Source: Rhizobium skierniewicense (GTDB lineage Bacteria; Pseudomonadota; Alphaproteobacteria; Rhizobiales; Rhizobiaceae). From it: a DNA stretch of 64,000 nucleotides. The stretch spans positions 434,001 through 498,000 of the forward strand of contig NZ_JACIDV010000001.1 in NCBI RefSeq assembly GCF_014196515.1. Direction: 5' to 3'. Shown in pieces: positions 9,669-17,789 of this stretch (position 1 is the stretch's first letter; every line of letters begins with the position of its first letter). The translations under genes were made by a program, and so were the position numbers. The notes under the pieces were generated by a model. It searched no databases. It had not been told where the DNA came from and saw only the letters and a program-made list of their open reading frames with translations.

Positions 9669-12009
9669 CGTTTCCACCACCGTTATGGACCTTCCGCGCC
9701 GTGACGCCCGCGACAAGTTGCGTGGTCGCACCCGCTATACCAATGACCGCGCCCGTCCAGATATGCTGCACGCCGTGTTATTGCGCTCTACTGTTCCCTG
9801 CGGTCGCATTGTCAGGCTCGATGTGTCTGCCGCACTCGGTTGCCCCGGTGTGCTGGCGATTGCCACGGCTGCGGATGCGCCGGGAAATTACGGCATCGGC
9901 ATTGCCGATCATCCGCTGTTTGCCGTGGATATGATCCGCTACAACGGCGAACCCATCGCCGCAATCGCTGCTGAAACCGAGGCTGAAGCACGTGCGGCGC
10001 TGAAAGCGATTACTCTAGAGATCGATACGCTCGACCCGGTTCTCACCATGGCCGACGCTTTGGAGACTGACGCGCGGCTGGTTCATGAAAACTGGCGTGA
10101 TTACGAGGTTCTGGCGGAGGGCGGTACCCGCTCCCGCAACATTGCCTGGGAAGCGAAATCGGTCCGGGGCGATGTCGATGCAGCGTTTGCGCGCGACGAC
10201 GTGACGATTGTTGAAAGCAGCTTTTCGGTTGGCCGGCAGAGCCACGTGCCGTTCGAACCGCGTGTGGCGATTGGCAGTTGGGAAGACGGGCGCGCGCATA
10301 TTCAGACGTCGACGCAGGTGCCTTGGACCGTGCGCAATGTGACCGGGCGCGTCATGCAACTGCCACCAGGGCGCGTTCGCGTCACCGTGCCACCGGTGGG
10401 CGGTGCTTTCGGCCTGAAATTCGATGCTTCCATTGAGCCGATCACGGCCCTTCTTGCCCGTATGACCGGGCGCAGCGTCATTCTCGAAAACACCCGTCAG
10501 GAGGAAATGGCGACGTGTCTGTGCCGGGAAAATGCGGAGATCACCATTCGCTCGGCAGTGACGGCGCAGGGTGAAATCGTTGGACGCGAGGCCGTGGTGC
10601 TGATGGATTGCGGTGCTTATGGCGGTGAGCAGGTGTTTCTCACCACCATGACATCGCACACTTTGGGCGGCAGCTACCGGCTGGGAAGCGCCCGGCTCGT
10701 CAGCCGTGCCGTCTATACCAACACGCCACCCAACGGTGCGTTCAGGGCGTGTAACGGTGTTTACAATGGTTTTGCGCTGGAACGTCACACCGACGAGATT
10801 TGCGATGCCATCGGCATGGACGGGGTCGAGTTTCGCAAGCGCAATGTGCTTGGCGATGGCGATCCCGGTCCGACCGGTCAGATATTCGAAGGTGATGTGT
10901 TACGTCCGATGCTGGAGCGTATGGACGCATTGCGAACGAAAACCGGCACTGCCGAAGACAAGGCCGATGGTCGGCTTTACGGTCGCGCGACCACGGTTGG
11001 GACGTGGTTCATCTTCGTCGGCCCGTCTGCCGCGACAATTAACATGAATGCGGATGGTAGCGCCACGCTGGTGACCTCGGGTGTCGAGATCGGCTCAGGC
11101 ACCATGATGCAGTCCCTGCCGCAGATCGTGGCTGGCCAGTTGGGATTGAGCCCTGATCAGGTGGTGGTAAAAGAGGCCGACACGGACGCGGCAGCTCTGG
11201 ATGCGGGCGTCGGCGGTGGACGAACCACCGTCTCCATCGGCGCTGCCAGTGTCGGTGCTGCCGCCGAAGTGAAAGAGAAGCTTTTGCGCGCCGCAGGCGA
11301 GATGCTCCAGACCGCGCCGAACGATCTGGTCTTGCGAGCAGGACGGGTGGAAATCACCGGGCGTCCCGGCTCCGGGGTCACGATCCCGGCTGTCGTCGCA
11401 CACGCCCAGGCGACGACGGGTCCGATCACAGGTACCGGCAGCTTCACCGCGAAGAACACGCCTGCCATGGCGGGTTGCGCGATGGGGCATTTCATCGACG
11501 CTCTCGATATTCCGGTCTTTGTCGTCCATGAGGCAGAAGTGGCAGTTGATCCAGATACCGGTCACGTCGAGGTGCTGGCCTATCGCGTTGTGCAGGATGT
11601 CGGGCGGGCGCTCAATCCGCGCGCCATCATGGGGCAGGTTCAGGGTGGTGTCGTGCAGGGTTTTGGCTATGCGTTACACGAAGAGGTGACGATGACGGAT
11701 GATGGTCGCATCGCGCAGGATGGTTTCGAGACCTATCGGGTACCGCTGGCGCAGGATGTCATTCCCGTGGTGGCCGATCTCTACGAAGGCGCCCCGTCGA
11801 TGGGGCCGCTGGGAACGAAAGGGGCAGGAGAGGTCCCGATTCTCGCCGTCGGGTCCGCCATTGCCTGTGCGGTTTCACGCGCTATCGGCAAGCCGGTTTC
11901 GCGCTTGCCGCTGACCGCTCCGCGGGTTCTGCGTCTGCTCCATGATCGGGAGCCTCCCTCTTTGCATCCTCATATCGCGCCCGCATGGATCGATAACACG
12001 TTGCGCTGA
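9661..12009 (+). CDS. Molybdenum hydroxylase, molybdopterin-binding subunit
   Basis: This is the 782-residue catalytic subunit of the xanthine dehydrogenase/aldehyde oxidase superfamily. It hydroxylates a carbon next to nitrogen or an aldehyde carbon, using water. Visible landmarks are GGAFGLKFDA (cofactor loop, about residue 250), NGAFRACNG (about residue 360), and GTKGAGEVP near residue 720, whose Glu is the conserved base. NGAFRACNG differs from the VAYRCSFR loop of form I CO dehydrogenase, so a CO-oxidising role is unlikely. The ATG at 9661 begins MVDVSTTVMD and overlaps the previous gene; the longer frame to 9625 is rejected. The neighbours suggest an N-heterocycle substrate, by inference. 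Confidence 0.93.
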   Translation: MVDVSTTVMDLPRRDARDKLRGRTRYTNDRARPDMLHAVLLRSTVPCGRIVRLDVSAALGCPGVLAIATAADAPGNYGIGIADHPLFAVDMIRYNGEPIAAIAAETEAEARAALKAITLEIDTLDPVLTMADALETDARLVHENWRDYEVLAEGGTRSRNIAWEAKSVRGDVDAAFARDDVTIVESSFSVGRQSHVPFEPRVAIGSWEDGRAHIQTSTQVPWTVRNVTGRVMQLPPGRVRVTVPPVGGAFGLKFDASIEPITALLARMTGRSVILENTRQEEMATCLCRENAEITIRSAVTAQGEIVGREAVVLMDCGAYGGEQVFLTTMTSHTLGGSYRLGSARLVSRAVYTNTPPNGAFRACNGVYNGFALERHTDEICDAIGMDGVEFRKRNVLGDGDPGPTGQIFEGDVLRPMLERMDALRTKTGTAEDKADGRLYGRATTVGTWFIFVGPSAATINMNADGSATLVTSGVEIGSGTMMQSLPQIVAGQLGLSPDQVVVKEADTDAAALDAGVGGGRTTVSIGAASVGAAAEVKEKLLRAAGEMLQTAPNDLVLRAGRVEITGRPGSGVTIPAVVAHAQATTGPITGTGSFTAKNTPAMAGCAMGHFIDALDIPVFVVHEAEVAVDPDTGHVEVLAYRVVQDVGRALNPRAIMGQVQGGVVQGFGYALHEEVTMTDDGRIAQDGFETYRVPLAQDVIPVVADLYEGAPSMGPLGTKGAGEVPILAVGSAIACAVSRAIGKPVSRLPLTAPRVLRLLHDREPPSLHPHIAPAWIDNTLR

Positions 12010-12060
12010 AAACCGCATTGAACGATATTTCGCATTACAACTCCAGCCAATGGGTCCGAC

Positions 12061-13443
12061 ATGAACATTCTTTCCAATTCGCTCGCCGCCGCAGACATTG
12101 CCTCGACAATGCACCCCAATACCAACCTGCGTCAGCATGAGCGCACGGGTCCACTGGTCATCGAGCGAGGCGAGGGCATTCGTGTTTATGACGATCGCGG
12201 CAAGGAATATATCGAAGGTCTGGCTGGTCTGTGGTCGGTGGCGGTCGGGTTCTCGGAGCCTCGTCTGGCTGAGGCAGCCTACAAGCAGATGCTGAAGCTG
12301 CCTTACTATCACACGTTCTCGTCCAAGTCGCATGAGCCTTCCATCCGGTTGGCAGAGAAGCTCGTCGAGATGACGCCTGCCAACATCACCCGCGCCTTCT
12401 TCACGTCGTCTGGCTCGGAGGCCAACGATACGATCGTGAAGATGGTCTGGTACATGAACAATGCGCTAGGCCGTCCCAAGAAGAAGAAATTTCTGTCACG
12501 GATCAAGGGATATCACGGCATCACTGTCGCATCTGGCAGCCTGACGGGCCTGCCGATCAATCACAGGGACTTCGATCTGCCCGCCATTCCGGTACACCAC
12601 CTGACCTGCCCGCATTTTTATCGCTTCGGTGCGGAGGGAGAAGATGAGGCGGCGTTCACATCGCGCCTGCTTGCCGAGCTCGAAACCGTCATCACAACGG
12701 AAGGCGCCGATACCATTGCTGCCTTCATCGGTGAGCCGCTAATGGCTGCTGGTGGCGTCATGCCGCCGCCGGCGGGCTACTGGGAGGGTGTCGAGCGGAT
12801 TTGCCGCGCAAACGATATCCTGATCGTTTCGGACGAAGTCATCTGCGGTTTCGGTCGCCTCGGGACGCCATTCGGTTGCCAGAAATTCAATTTCACGCCA
12901 GATATCATGACGCTTTCCAAGCAGATTACCTCCTCCTACATGCCGTTCGCGGCAGTCATGTTTTCCGATGCCATCTATCAGGCGATCGCAGACAATTCTG
13001 AAAAAATCGGCGCGTTCGGTCACGGTTTCACAGCATCCGGTCATCCGGTGGCTTCGGCCGTTGCGCTGGAAAACCTCGCCATTATCGAGGAACGTGACCT
13101 GATGGGGAACGCGGCCCGGTTGGAAGCACAGTTTCAAGCCGGTCTGCGTTCCTTTGCGGATCATCCACTCGTCGGCGAAGCGCGCGGTACCGGCCTGATC
13201 GGTGCGGTGGAACTGGTGGCCAACAAGGAAACCCGAAAGCCGTTCGAGAAGATCGGCAAGGCTGGTGCGATCGCGTCACTGATCGGCCATGAGGAGGGGC
13301 TGATCTTCCGCGCCATTGGCGACCAGCTGGCTCTTTGCCCGCCCATGATCATCACCTCGGATGAGGTCGACGAAATCATGGTTCGCATGGGCCGTACGCT
13401 TGACCGTTTGACCGGGGCAATAGCCGCTGAAGGGCTGGTCTAG
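12061..13443 (+). CDS. Class III (omega) aminotransferase
   Basis: This is a 460-residue PLP enzyme of aminotransferase class III, which moves a terminal amino group to pyruvate or another keto acid. The PLP lysine is in TLSKQITSS, preceded by the cofactor Asp in IVSDEVICGFGRLG; SSGSEANDT near residue 120 binds the phosphate. The length and the opening (AADIASTMHPNTNLRQHE) match beta-alanine/GABA/putrescine:pyruvate aminotransferases. It lies 51 bases after the molybdenum subunit. In caprolactam degradation an HyuAB-type lactamase is followed by an omega-aminotransferase, so the neighbourhood suggests it acts on the ring-opened omega-amino acid. That link is inference. Confidence 0.93.
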   Translation: MNILSNSLAAADIASTMHPNTNLRQHERTGPLVIERGEGIRVYDDRGKEYIEGLAGLWSVAVGFSEPRLAEAAYKQMLKLPYYHTFSSKSHEPSIRLAEKLVEMTPANITRAFFTSSGSEANDTIVKMVWYMNNALGRPKKKKFLSRIKGYHGITVASGSLTGLPINHRDFDLPAIPVHHLTCPHFYRFGAEGEDEAAFTSRLLAELETVITTEGADTIAAFIGEPLMAAGGVMPPPAGYWEGVERICRANDILIVSDEVICGFGRLGTPFGCQKFNFTPDIMTLSKQITSSYMPFAAVMFSDAIYQAIADNSEKIGAFGHGFTASGHPVASAVALENLAIIEERDLMGNAARLEAQFQAGLRSFADHPLVGEARGTGLIGAVELVANKETRKPFEKIGKAGAIASLIGHEEGLIFRAIGDQLALCPPMIITSDEVDEIMVRMGRTLDRLTGAIAAEGLV

Positions 13444-13464
13444 AGTCACCGAGACGTCGCGCTT

Positions 13465-14370
13465 TCAGCCTCCGCCGCCCATCGTGACGGACATGAAAGC
13501 GCGGAAGGTCTTGGCTGCGGCTGGAAGAGGGCGGGCTTTTGCCCATGCAAGACCGACGTCCATACTCGGAATGGGCTCGACCAGTCGTTTGAGTTCGATG
13601 CGCTGTCCTTCAAGCGACCAGGGGCGATAGACCATATCCGAAAGAATCGTCACACCGACGCCTGCCGCCACAAGCGAGCGGACGGCTTCAACCGAGCTGG
13701 TGGTCAATACCGTACGAGGTTGCAGCCCGGCCACATCCCAGTATCGTGCAGCGGTTTCGTTGGCTTCATCGACTGTCAGCATCACATAATCTTCCTGCGC
13801 AATATCTGCCAGACTGATGTGATTGCGCAAGAGCAGATGGTGATCTGCCGAAAGCCACAGGCGACGGCTGGATCGCATCAAAACCTCCTCCTCCAGCTCC
13901 TCCGTGTTGCAAAGGTTCGACACCAGCATCAGCGCCATATCGATGTCACCGCGGGCCAGTTGTCGTTCAAGTTCCGTGCGCGGCAACTCTTTCAACTCGA
14001 CGGAGATTTGCGGATAGGTCTTGCGAAACCGCGCATAGTATTTGGACATGAAGTAGCCGGTGACGGTATAGGTCATTCCAAGCGTCAGTTTACCCGAGTA
14101 ACCTTCGCGCTCTCTCAAGGGGCTGTGCACGGCAGCGGCCACTGCGCCGGTGATGATACGGGCATGTTCCAGAAACCTTGCGCCTTCCATGGTCAAGCGC
14201 ACTCCGGCGTGGGTGCGTTCCAGCAGTTTTACACCCAGTTCCTCTTCAAGCGCTTTTATCGCCGCAGTGACCGCCGATTGGGAAATATTGAGATTGACGG
14301 CGGCATGGCTGACCTGTCCGCTCTCAGCCGAAGCAATGAAATAATCAAGCTGTTTCAATGTGATGCTCAT
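13465..14370 (-). CDS. LysR-family transcriptional regulator
   Basis: This is a 301-residue LysR regulator. The N-terminal winged helix-turn-helix (residues 1-60) includes LKQLDYFIASAESGQVSHAA and QSAVTAAIKALEEELGVKLL; the rest is the periplasmic-binding-protein-like effector domain. It is transcribed away from pxpA across a 137-base AT-rich gap, the classic arrangement for a LysR gene controlling its divergent neighbour. Since the pxpA promoter sequence is repeated before the molybdenum hydroxylase operon at 8344, this protein is a reasonable candidate for control of both. It ends 22 bases from the convergent aminotransferase. Confidence 0.95.
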   Translation of the reverse strand: MSITLKQLDYFIASAESGQVSHAAVNLNISQSAVTAAIKALEEELGVKLLERTHAGVRLTMEGARFLEHARIITGAVAAAVHSPLREREGYSGKLTLGMTYTVTGYFMSKYYARFRKTYPQISVELKELPRTELERQLARGDIDMALMLVSNLCNTEELEEEVLMRSSRRLWLSADHHLLLRNHISLADIAQEDYVMLTVDEANETAARYWDVAGLQPRTVLTTSSVEAVRSLVAAGVGVTILSDMVYRPWSLEGQRIELKRLVEPIPSMDVGLAWAKARPLPAAAKTFRAFMSVTMGGGG

Positions 14371-14403
14371 GAAAGTTCACCTCTCGAATGATTATCGTTT
14401 TTT

Positions 14404-14507
14404 TTGATATTACATTAAAAAAATTACTATTTCACAAGAGTAAAAACCTCAGACAAGATTTGTGCAACGCCGCAAAGACGGCAGCATATACAAGGGGAAT
14501 TTCGATC
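14404..14507 (+). promoter_or_regulatory. pxpA promoter and leader, second copy of shared element
   Basis: TTGATA (14404-14409), 15 bases, TACTATTTCACA (14425-14436), then GCAACGCCGCAAA followed by GACGGCA (14464-14483), then AAGGGGAA before the ATG at 14508. It matches 8246-8343 in order and spacing: 38 bases from ACTATTTCACA to GCAACGCC here, 37 there. The leader can form GCCG (14469-14472)/CGGC (14479-14482) with a 6-base loop. The upstream half is AT-rich and would also hold the LysR promoter and operator. Confidence 0.6.
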
Positions 14508-15230
14508 ATGAGCGTCACGCTGAACTGTGACATGGGGGAGAGCTTTGGCCTCTACCGACTGGGTGATGATGCTGGCTTGATGCCGCTCATCGATGCCGCC
14601 AACGTTGCCTGCGGCTTCCATGCCTCCGATCCCGACCATATGCGCTCGACGGTGCGGCGTGCCAAGGAGCATGGCGTAAAGGTTGGTGCGCATCCCTCGC
14701 TCCCCGATCTTCAGGGCTTTGGCCGTCGCGAGATGAAGATGAGCCGCGAGGAAATTGCCAACAGCGTCATTTATCAGGTTGGTGCTTTGATGGGCTTCCT
14801 CAAGGCTGAGGATATGCCCCTGCACCACATCAAGCCACATGGCAGCCTTTACGGCATGGCTGCGCGTCAGGAAGAGATTGCACACGGAATTTGTGATGCG
14901 GCTGAAATCTTTGGCGTGCCACTGTTTGGCATGACCAATACCATGCACGAAAAAATCTACCGACAGCGCGGCATCACCTTCATCCCGGAGTTCTACGCTG
15001 ATCTGGAATATGCTCCAGGTGGAGCACTGATCGTGACCCGCGAGCATGATGCGAAAGATCCTGACCTGATGGCGGAGCGTTGCGTGCGGGCGCTGAAGGA
15101 CGGTCAGGGCACGGCAAACGATGGAAGTCTGTTTCCACTCGCATGCGAGACCATCTGCGTTCATTCCGACACGCCGAATGCTATCGATATTGCCAAGGCC
15201 GTGCGCGAAGCTATCGCGCCCTGGCACTGA
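14508..15230 (+). CDS. pxpA: 5-oxoprolinase subunit PxpA (LamB/YcsF family)
   Basis: This 240-residue protein matches PxpA in length. In E. coli and B. subtilis PxpA works with PxpB and PxpC as an ATP-dependent 5-oxoprolinase. The family signature is plain: LNCDMGESFG at the N-terminus, then DAANVACGFHASDPDHM, VGAHPSLPD, HIKPHGSLY and the acidic FIPEFYADLEY. The ATG at 14508 (MSVTLNCDMG) has AAGGGGAA eight bases upstream; the longer frame to 14388 runs through the promoter and is rejected. It heads the run pxpA, biotin carrier, biotin carboxylase, pxpB, pxpC. The substrate may be 5-oxoproline or another lactam. Confidence 0.93.
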   Translation: MSVTLNCDMGESFGLYRLGDDAGLMPLIDAANVACGFHASDPDHMRSTVRRAKEHGVKVGAHPSLPDLQGFGRREMKMSREEIANSVIYQVGALMGFLKAEDMPLHHIKPHGSLYGMAARQEEIAHGICDAAEIFGVPLFGMTNTMHEKIYRQRGITFIPEFYADLEYAPGGALIVTREHDAKDPDLMAERCVRALKDGQGTANDGSLFPLACETICVHSDTPNAIDIAKAVREAIAPWH

Positions 15231-15303
15231 CATCGACAACGGCCGCCAACGGCTGTTTTATGTTTGCAGTTTTCTCGCATTGTCGGAACCGGAGAACCAC
15301 GCC

Positions 15304-15537
15304 ATGACACACATTCTATCGCCCCTTCCCGGAACATTTTATCGTAGTGCAGCCCCCGGCCAGCCGCCACTCAAAGCAGATGGCGAGGATGTGGCTGTTG
15401 GTGACGTGATCGGCCTTATCGAAGTGATGAAGTCCTTTCACGAGGTTCGCTCTGACGTGGCAGGAAGCGGCATCAACTTTCTCGTTGATAATGAGGAGCC
15501 GGTCATGGCCGGTGCGGCACTGGCGGATCTAAGCTGA
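15304..15537 (+). CDS. Small biotin carrier (biotinyl-domain) protein
   Basis: At 77 residues this is little more than one biotinyl domain; the usual AccB is about 150 residues with a proline-rich N-terminal half, which is missing here. The biotin-accepting lysine is K43 in IEVMKSFHEV, where most carriers have AMKM. The glycine-turn residues around it (GDVIGLIE and DVAGSG) are kept. The ATG at 15304 follows GGAG, and the stop overlaps the biotin carboxylase start by one base, so the two should be made together. It probably carries carboxybiotin from that carboxylase to a carboxyltransferase, plausibly the PxpB/PxpC pair downstream. Confidence 0.85.
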   Translation: MTHILSPLPGTFYRSAAPGQPPLKADGEDVAVGDVIGLIEVMKSFHEVRSDVAGSGINFLVDNEEPVMAGAALADLS

Positions 15538-16901
15538 TGCTGAAGAAGCTGCTGATTGCCAACAGGGGTGAGATCGCGGTGCGGGTGATCCGCGCAGCTC
15601 AGGATCTCGGTATCGCAACCGTTGCTGTTTACTCCGCAGCCGATGCAGATGCCTTGCATGTTCGCCTCGCAGATGAAGCCGTCAACATCGGACCGCCCGC
15701 AGCGAAGAAGTCCTATCTCAACATCGAGGCGTTGCTGGAGGCCGCGCGCAGCACCGGATGCGACAGCGTACATCCAGGCTATGGCTTTCTGGCGGAAAAC
15801 GCTGACTTTTCCGACGCTGTGACCGCAGCAGGACTGATCTTCGTCGGTCCATCCGGCAACGCGATCCGTTTGATGGGCGACAAGGTATCGGCGCGATCGG
15901 CTGCGGCTGCTGCCGGGGTGCCTGTGGTTCCGGGTTCGGCTGGCCGCGTCGAAAGCGTGGAAGCCGCACGGGATGTTCTGGCGGAAACCGGTTTTCCGGT
16001 CATGATCAAGGCCGCGGCCGGCGGCGGTGGGCGTGGTATCCGCATCGCAAATTCACTTGCCGAGTTCGAGCAAGCCTATCCGCAGGCGCAGGCCGAGGCC
16101 CTGGCGGCCTTCGGTGACGGCGGTCTCTATATGGAAAAGGTCATAGGACGGGCGCGCCACATCGAGGTGCAGGTTTTGGCCGATGGAAAAAACGCCGTCC
16201 ATTGCTACGAGCGGGAATGTTCGCTCCAGCGCAGACGCCAAAAGGTCTGGGAGGAGGCGCCTTCACAAGCACTTTCGGATGCTCTGCGCGAAAAGCTATG
16301 CGCGTCTGCTGTGGCGCTGGCGAAAGCGGTGTCTTACTCGGGTGCCGGAACCGTCGAATATCTCTATGAGGATGCAGCCGACACATTCTATTTTATCGAG
16401 ATGAACACCCGTATTCAGGTGGAACACCCCGTAACCGAAGCCATTACCGGTCTCGATCTCGTTGCCGAAATGTTGCGGATTGCCGGTGGTGAGCCGCTAC
16501 GACTGGTTCAGGATGATATCAAGGTCAACGGCCATGCCATCGAGGTTCGTCTGAACGCGGAAGACCCAGCCAAGGATTTCGCGCCGTTTCCCGGCAAGGT
16601 CGATGATCTGAGGATACCGGGCGGTCCCGGTGTCCGGTTCGATTCCATGCTCTACAATGGCTACGAGATACCGCCATTTTACGATTCCCTTCTGGCAAAG
16701 CTCATCGTGCATGCGGAAACGCGCGAAGCGGCCATTGCTCGCCTGAAGCGTGCACTGAACGAGCTTGAAATTACCGGCATAAAAACGACCAAGCCGCTGT
16801 TTCTGGCACTTGCAGCCGATCCTGCGGTTCAGTCCGGAGATGTCCACACCCGCTGGCTGGAAGGCTGGCTTACCGAAAACGCAGCGGCGCTCGCCGGCTG
16901 A
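15537..16901 (+). CDS. accC: Biotin carboxylase
   Basis: This 454-residue ATP-grasp enzyme carboxylates biotin on a carrier protein using bicarbonate and ATP. Clear features are the N-terminal KLLIANRGEIAVRVIRAAQD, HPGYGFLAENADF, the glycine-rich ATP loop AAAGGGGRGIRI near residue 160, ERECSLQRRRQKV, and the metal and catalytic block FIEMNTRIQVEHPVTE near residue 290. The size is that of stand-alone AccC. Its position between a mini biotin carrier and pxpB/pxpC suggests a dedicated amide carboxylase rather than acetyl-CoA carboxylase: in urea carboxylase the carboxyltransferase domain is homologous to PxpB plus PxpC. The housekeeping accC should be elsewhere, next to a full-length accB. Confidence 0.94.
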   Translation: MLKKLLIANRGEIAVRVIRAAQDLGIATVAVYSAADADALHVRLADEAVNIGPPAAKKSYLNIEALLEAARSTGCDSVHPGYGFLAENADFSDAVTAAGLIFVGPSGNAIRLMGDKVSARSAAAAAGVPVVPGSAGRVESVEAARDVLAETGFPVMIKAAAGGGGRGIRIANSLAEFEQAYPQAQAEALAAFGDGGLYMEKVIGRARHIEVQVLADGKNAVHCYERECSLQRRRQKVWEEAPSQALSDALREKLCASAVALAKAVSYSGAGTVEYLYEDAADTFYFIEMNTRIQVEHPVTEAITGLDLVAEMLRIAGGEPLRLVQDDIKVNGHAIEVRLNAEDPAKDFAPFPGKVDDLRIPGGPGVRFDSMLYNGYEIPPFYDSLLAKLIVHAETREAAIARLKRALNELEITGIKTTKPLFLALAADPAVQSGDVHTRWLEGWLTENAAALAG

Positions 16902-16913
16902 AAAGGAGAAGTG

Positions 16914-17789
16914 ATGTCGATACGATTCAACTTCGGCGGTGATGAACATATTTTCGGTGAAGTGTCCGAAGAGATGTCGCTGGCTTCGTTCTTCACCGGC
17001 CTGTCGATGATCAATGCGGTGCGTGAGGCGAAGATCAAGGGTGTTACCGAAACCTGCCCGGCCAATGCCAGCTTTCAGATTCGCTTCAACCCTGACATCA
17101 TTTCCCCGCATGATCTGTTGAAAGAGCTGAAGTCGATGGAAGATGCAGCTTCGAAATCCGATGCTGCGTTGAAGACGCGGATCATCGAACTGCCGGTCTA
17201 TTTCCAGGACCCGTGGACGCACGAGACCGCCATGCGGTTTCGCGAACGTCATCAGGACCCAAACTCGACCGATCTGGAATATTCCGCCCGCATCAACGGC
17301 TACGGCACGGTCGAGGAGTTCATCGCGGCCTATTCCGGCCAGCCATGGTTCGTCTCGATGGTAGGCTTCGTTGCTGGTCTGCCGTGGCTCTATCAGATGG
17401 TCGAGCGCAAGAAGCAGATCGAAGCGCCGAAATATCTGCGTCCTCGCACGGATACGCCAAAGCTGACGGTGGGGCATGGCGGTTGCTTTGCCGCGATCTA
17501 TTCCGTGCGCGGGGCCGGTGGCTACCAGATGTATGGTGTCACACCCGCTCCGATCTATGATCCGACCCGCAAGGTGCGGTATCTGACGGACGAGATGTGC
17601 CTTTTCAAACCCGGTGATATCGTCAAGTTCAAGTCGATCACTCGCGACGAATACGACACAATGCTTGAAGAGATCGAGGCTAACCGCTGGCAGCCGACGG
17701 TGCGTGACTGCACCTTCAGCCTCACCAGTTTCAACAGCGACATTTACGGCACCAATGCCCAACTGATGGAGCTTCTCAATGGCCGTTAA
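16914..17789 (+). CDS. pxpB: PxpB/KipI-like carboxyltransferase domain protein
   Basis: This 291-residue protein belongs to the allophanate-hydrolase-subunit-1/KipI family (cyclophilin-like fold), which pairs with PxpC. The conserved core has YSARINGYGTVEEFIAAYSG, GFVAGLPWLY and GGCFAAIYSVRGAGGYQMYG; the last normally reads GSVGIGGxQTGIYP and is modified here. It is some 50-70 residues longer than E. coli PxpB (about 218), with extra sequence after the core (FKPGDIVKFKSITRDEYDTM). The ATG at 16914, five bases after AAGGAG, is preferred to the GTG at 16911. It overlaps pxpC by 11 bases. It may serve as half of a split urea-carboxylase-like carboxyltransferase. Confidence 0.87.
   Translation: MSIRFNFGGDEHIFGEVSEEMSLASFFTGLSMINAVREAKIKGVTETCPANASFQIRFNPDIISPHDLLKELKSMEDAASKSDAALKTRIIELPVYFQDPWTHETAMRFRERHQDPNSTDLEYSARINGYGTVEEFIAAYSGQPWFVSMVGFVAGLPWLYQMVERKKQIEAPKYLRPRTDTPKLTVGHGGCFAAIYSVRGAGGYQMYGVTPAPIYDPTRKVRYLTDEMCLFKPGDIVKFKSITRDEYDTMLEEIEANRWQPTVRDCTFSLTSFNSDIYGTNAQLMELLNGR

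Noticed and set aside
9661..12009. CO dehydrogenase large subunit (CoxL)
   Set aside because: The form I active-site loop VAYRCSFR is absent; the loop reads NGAFRACNG, and the genes are in a heterocycle-type neighbourhood.
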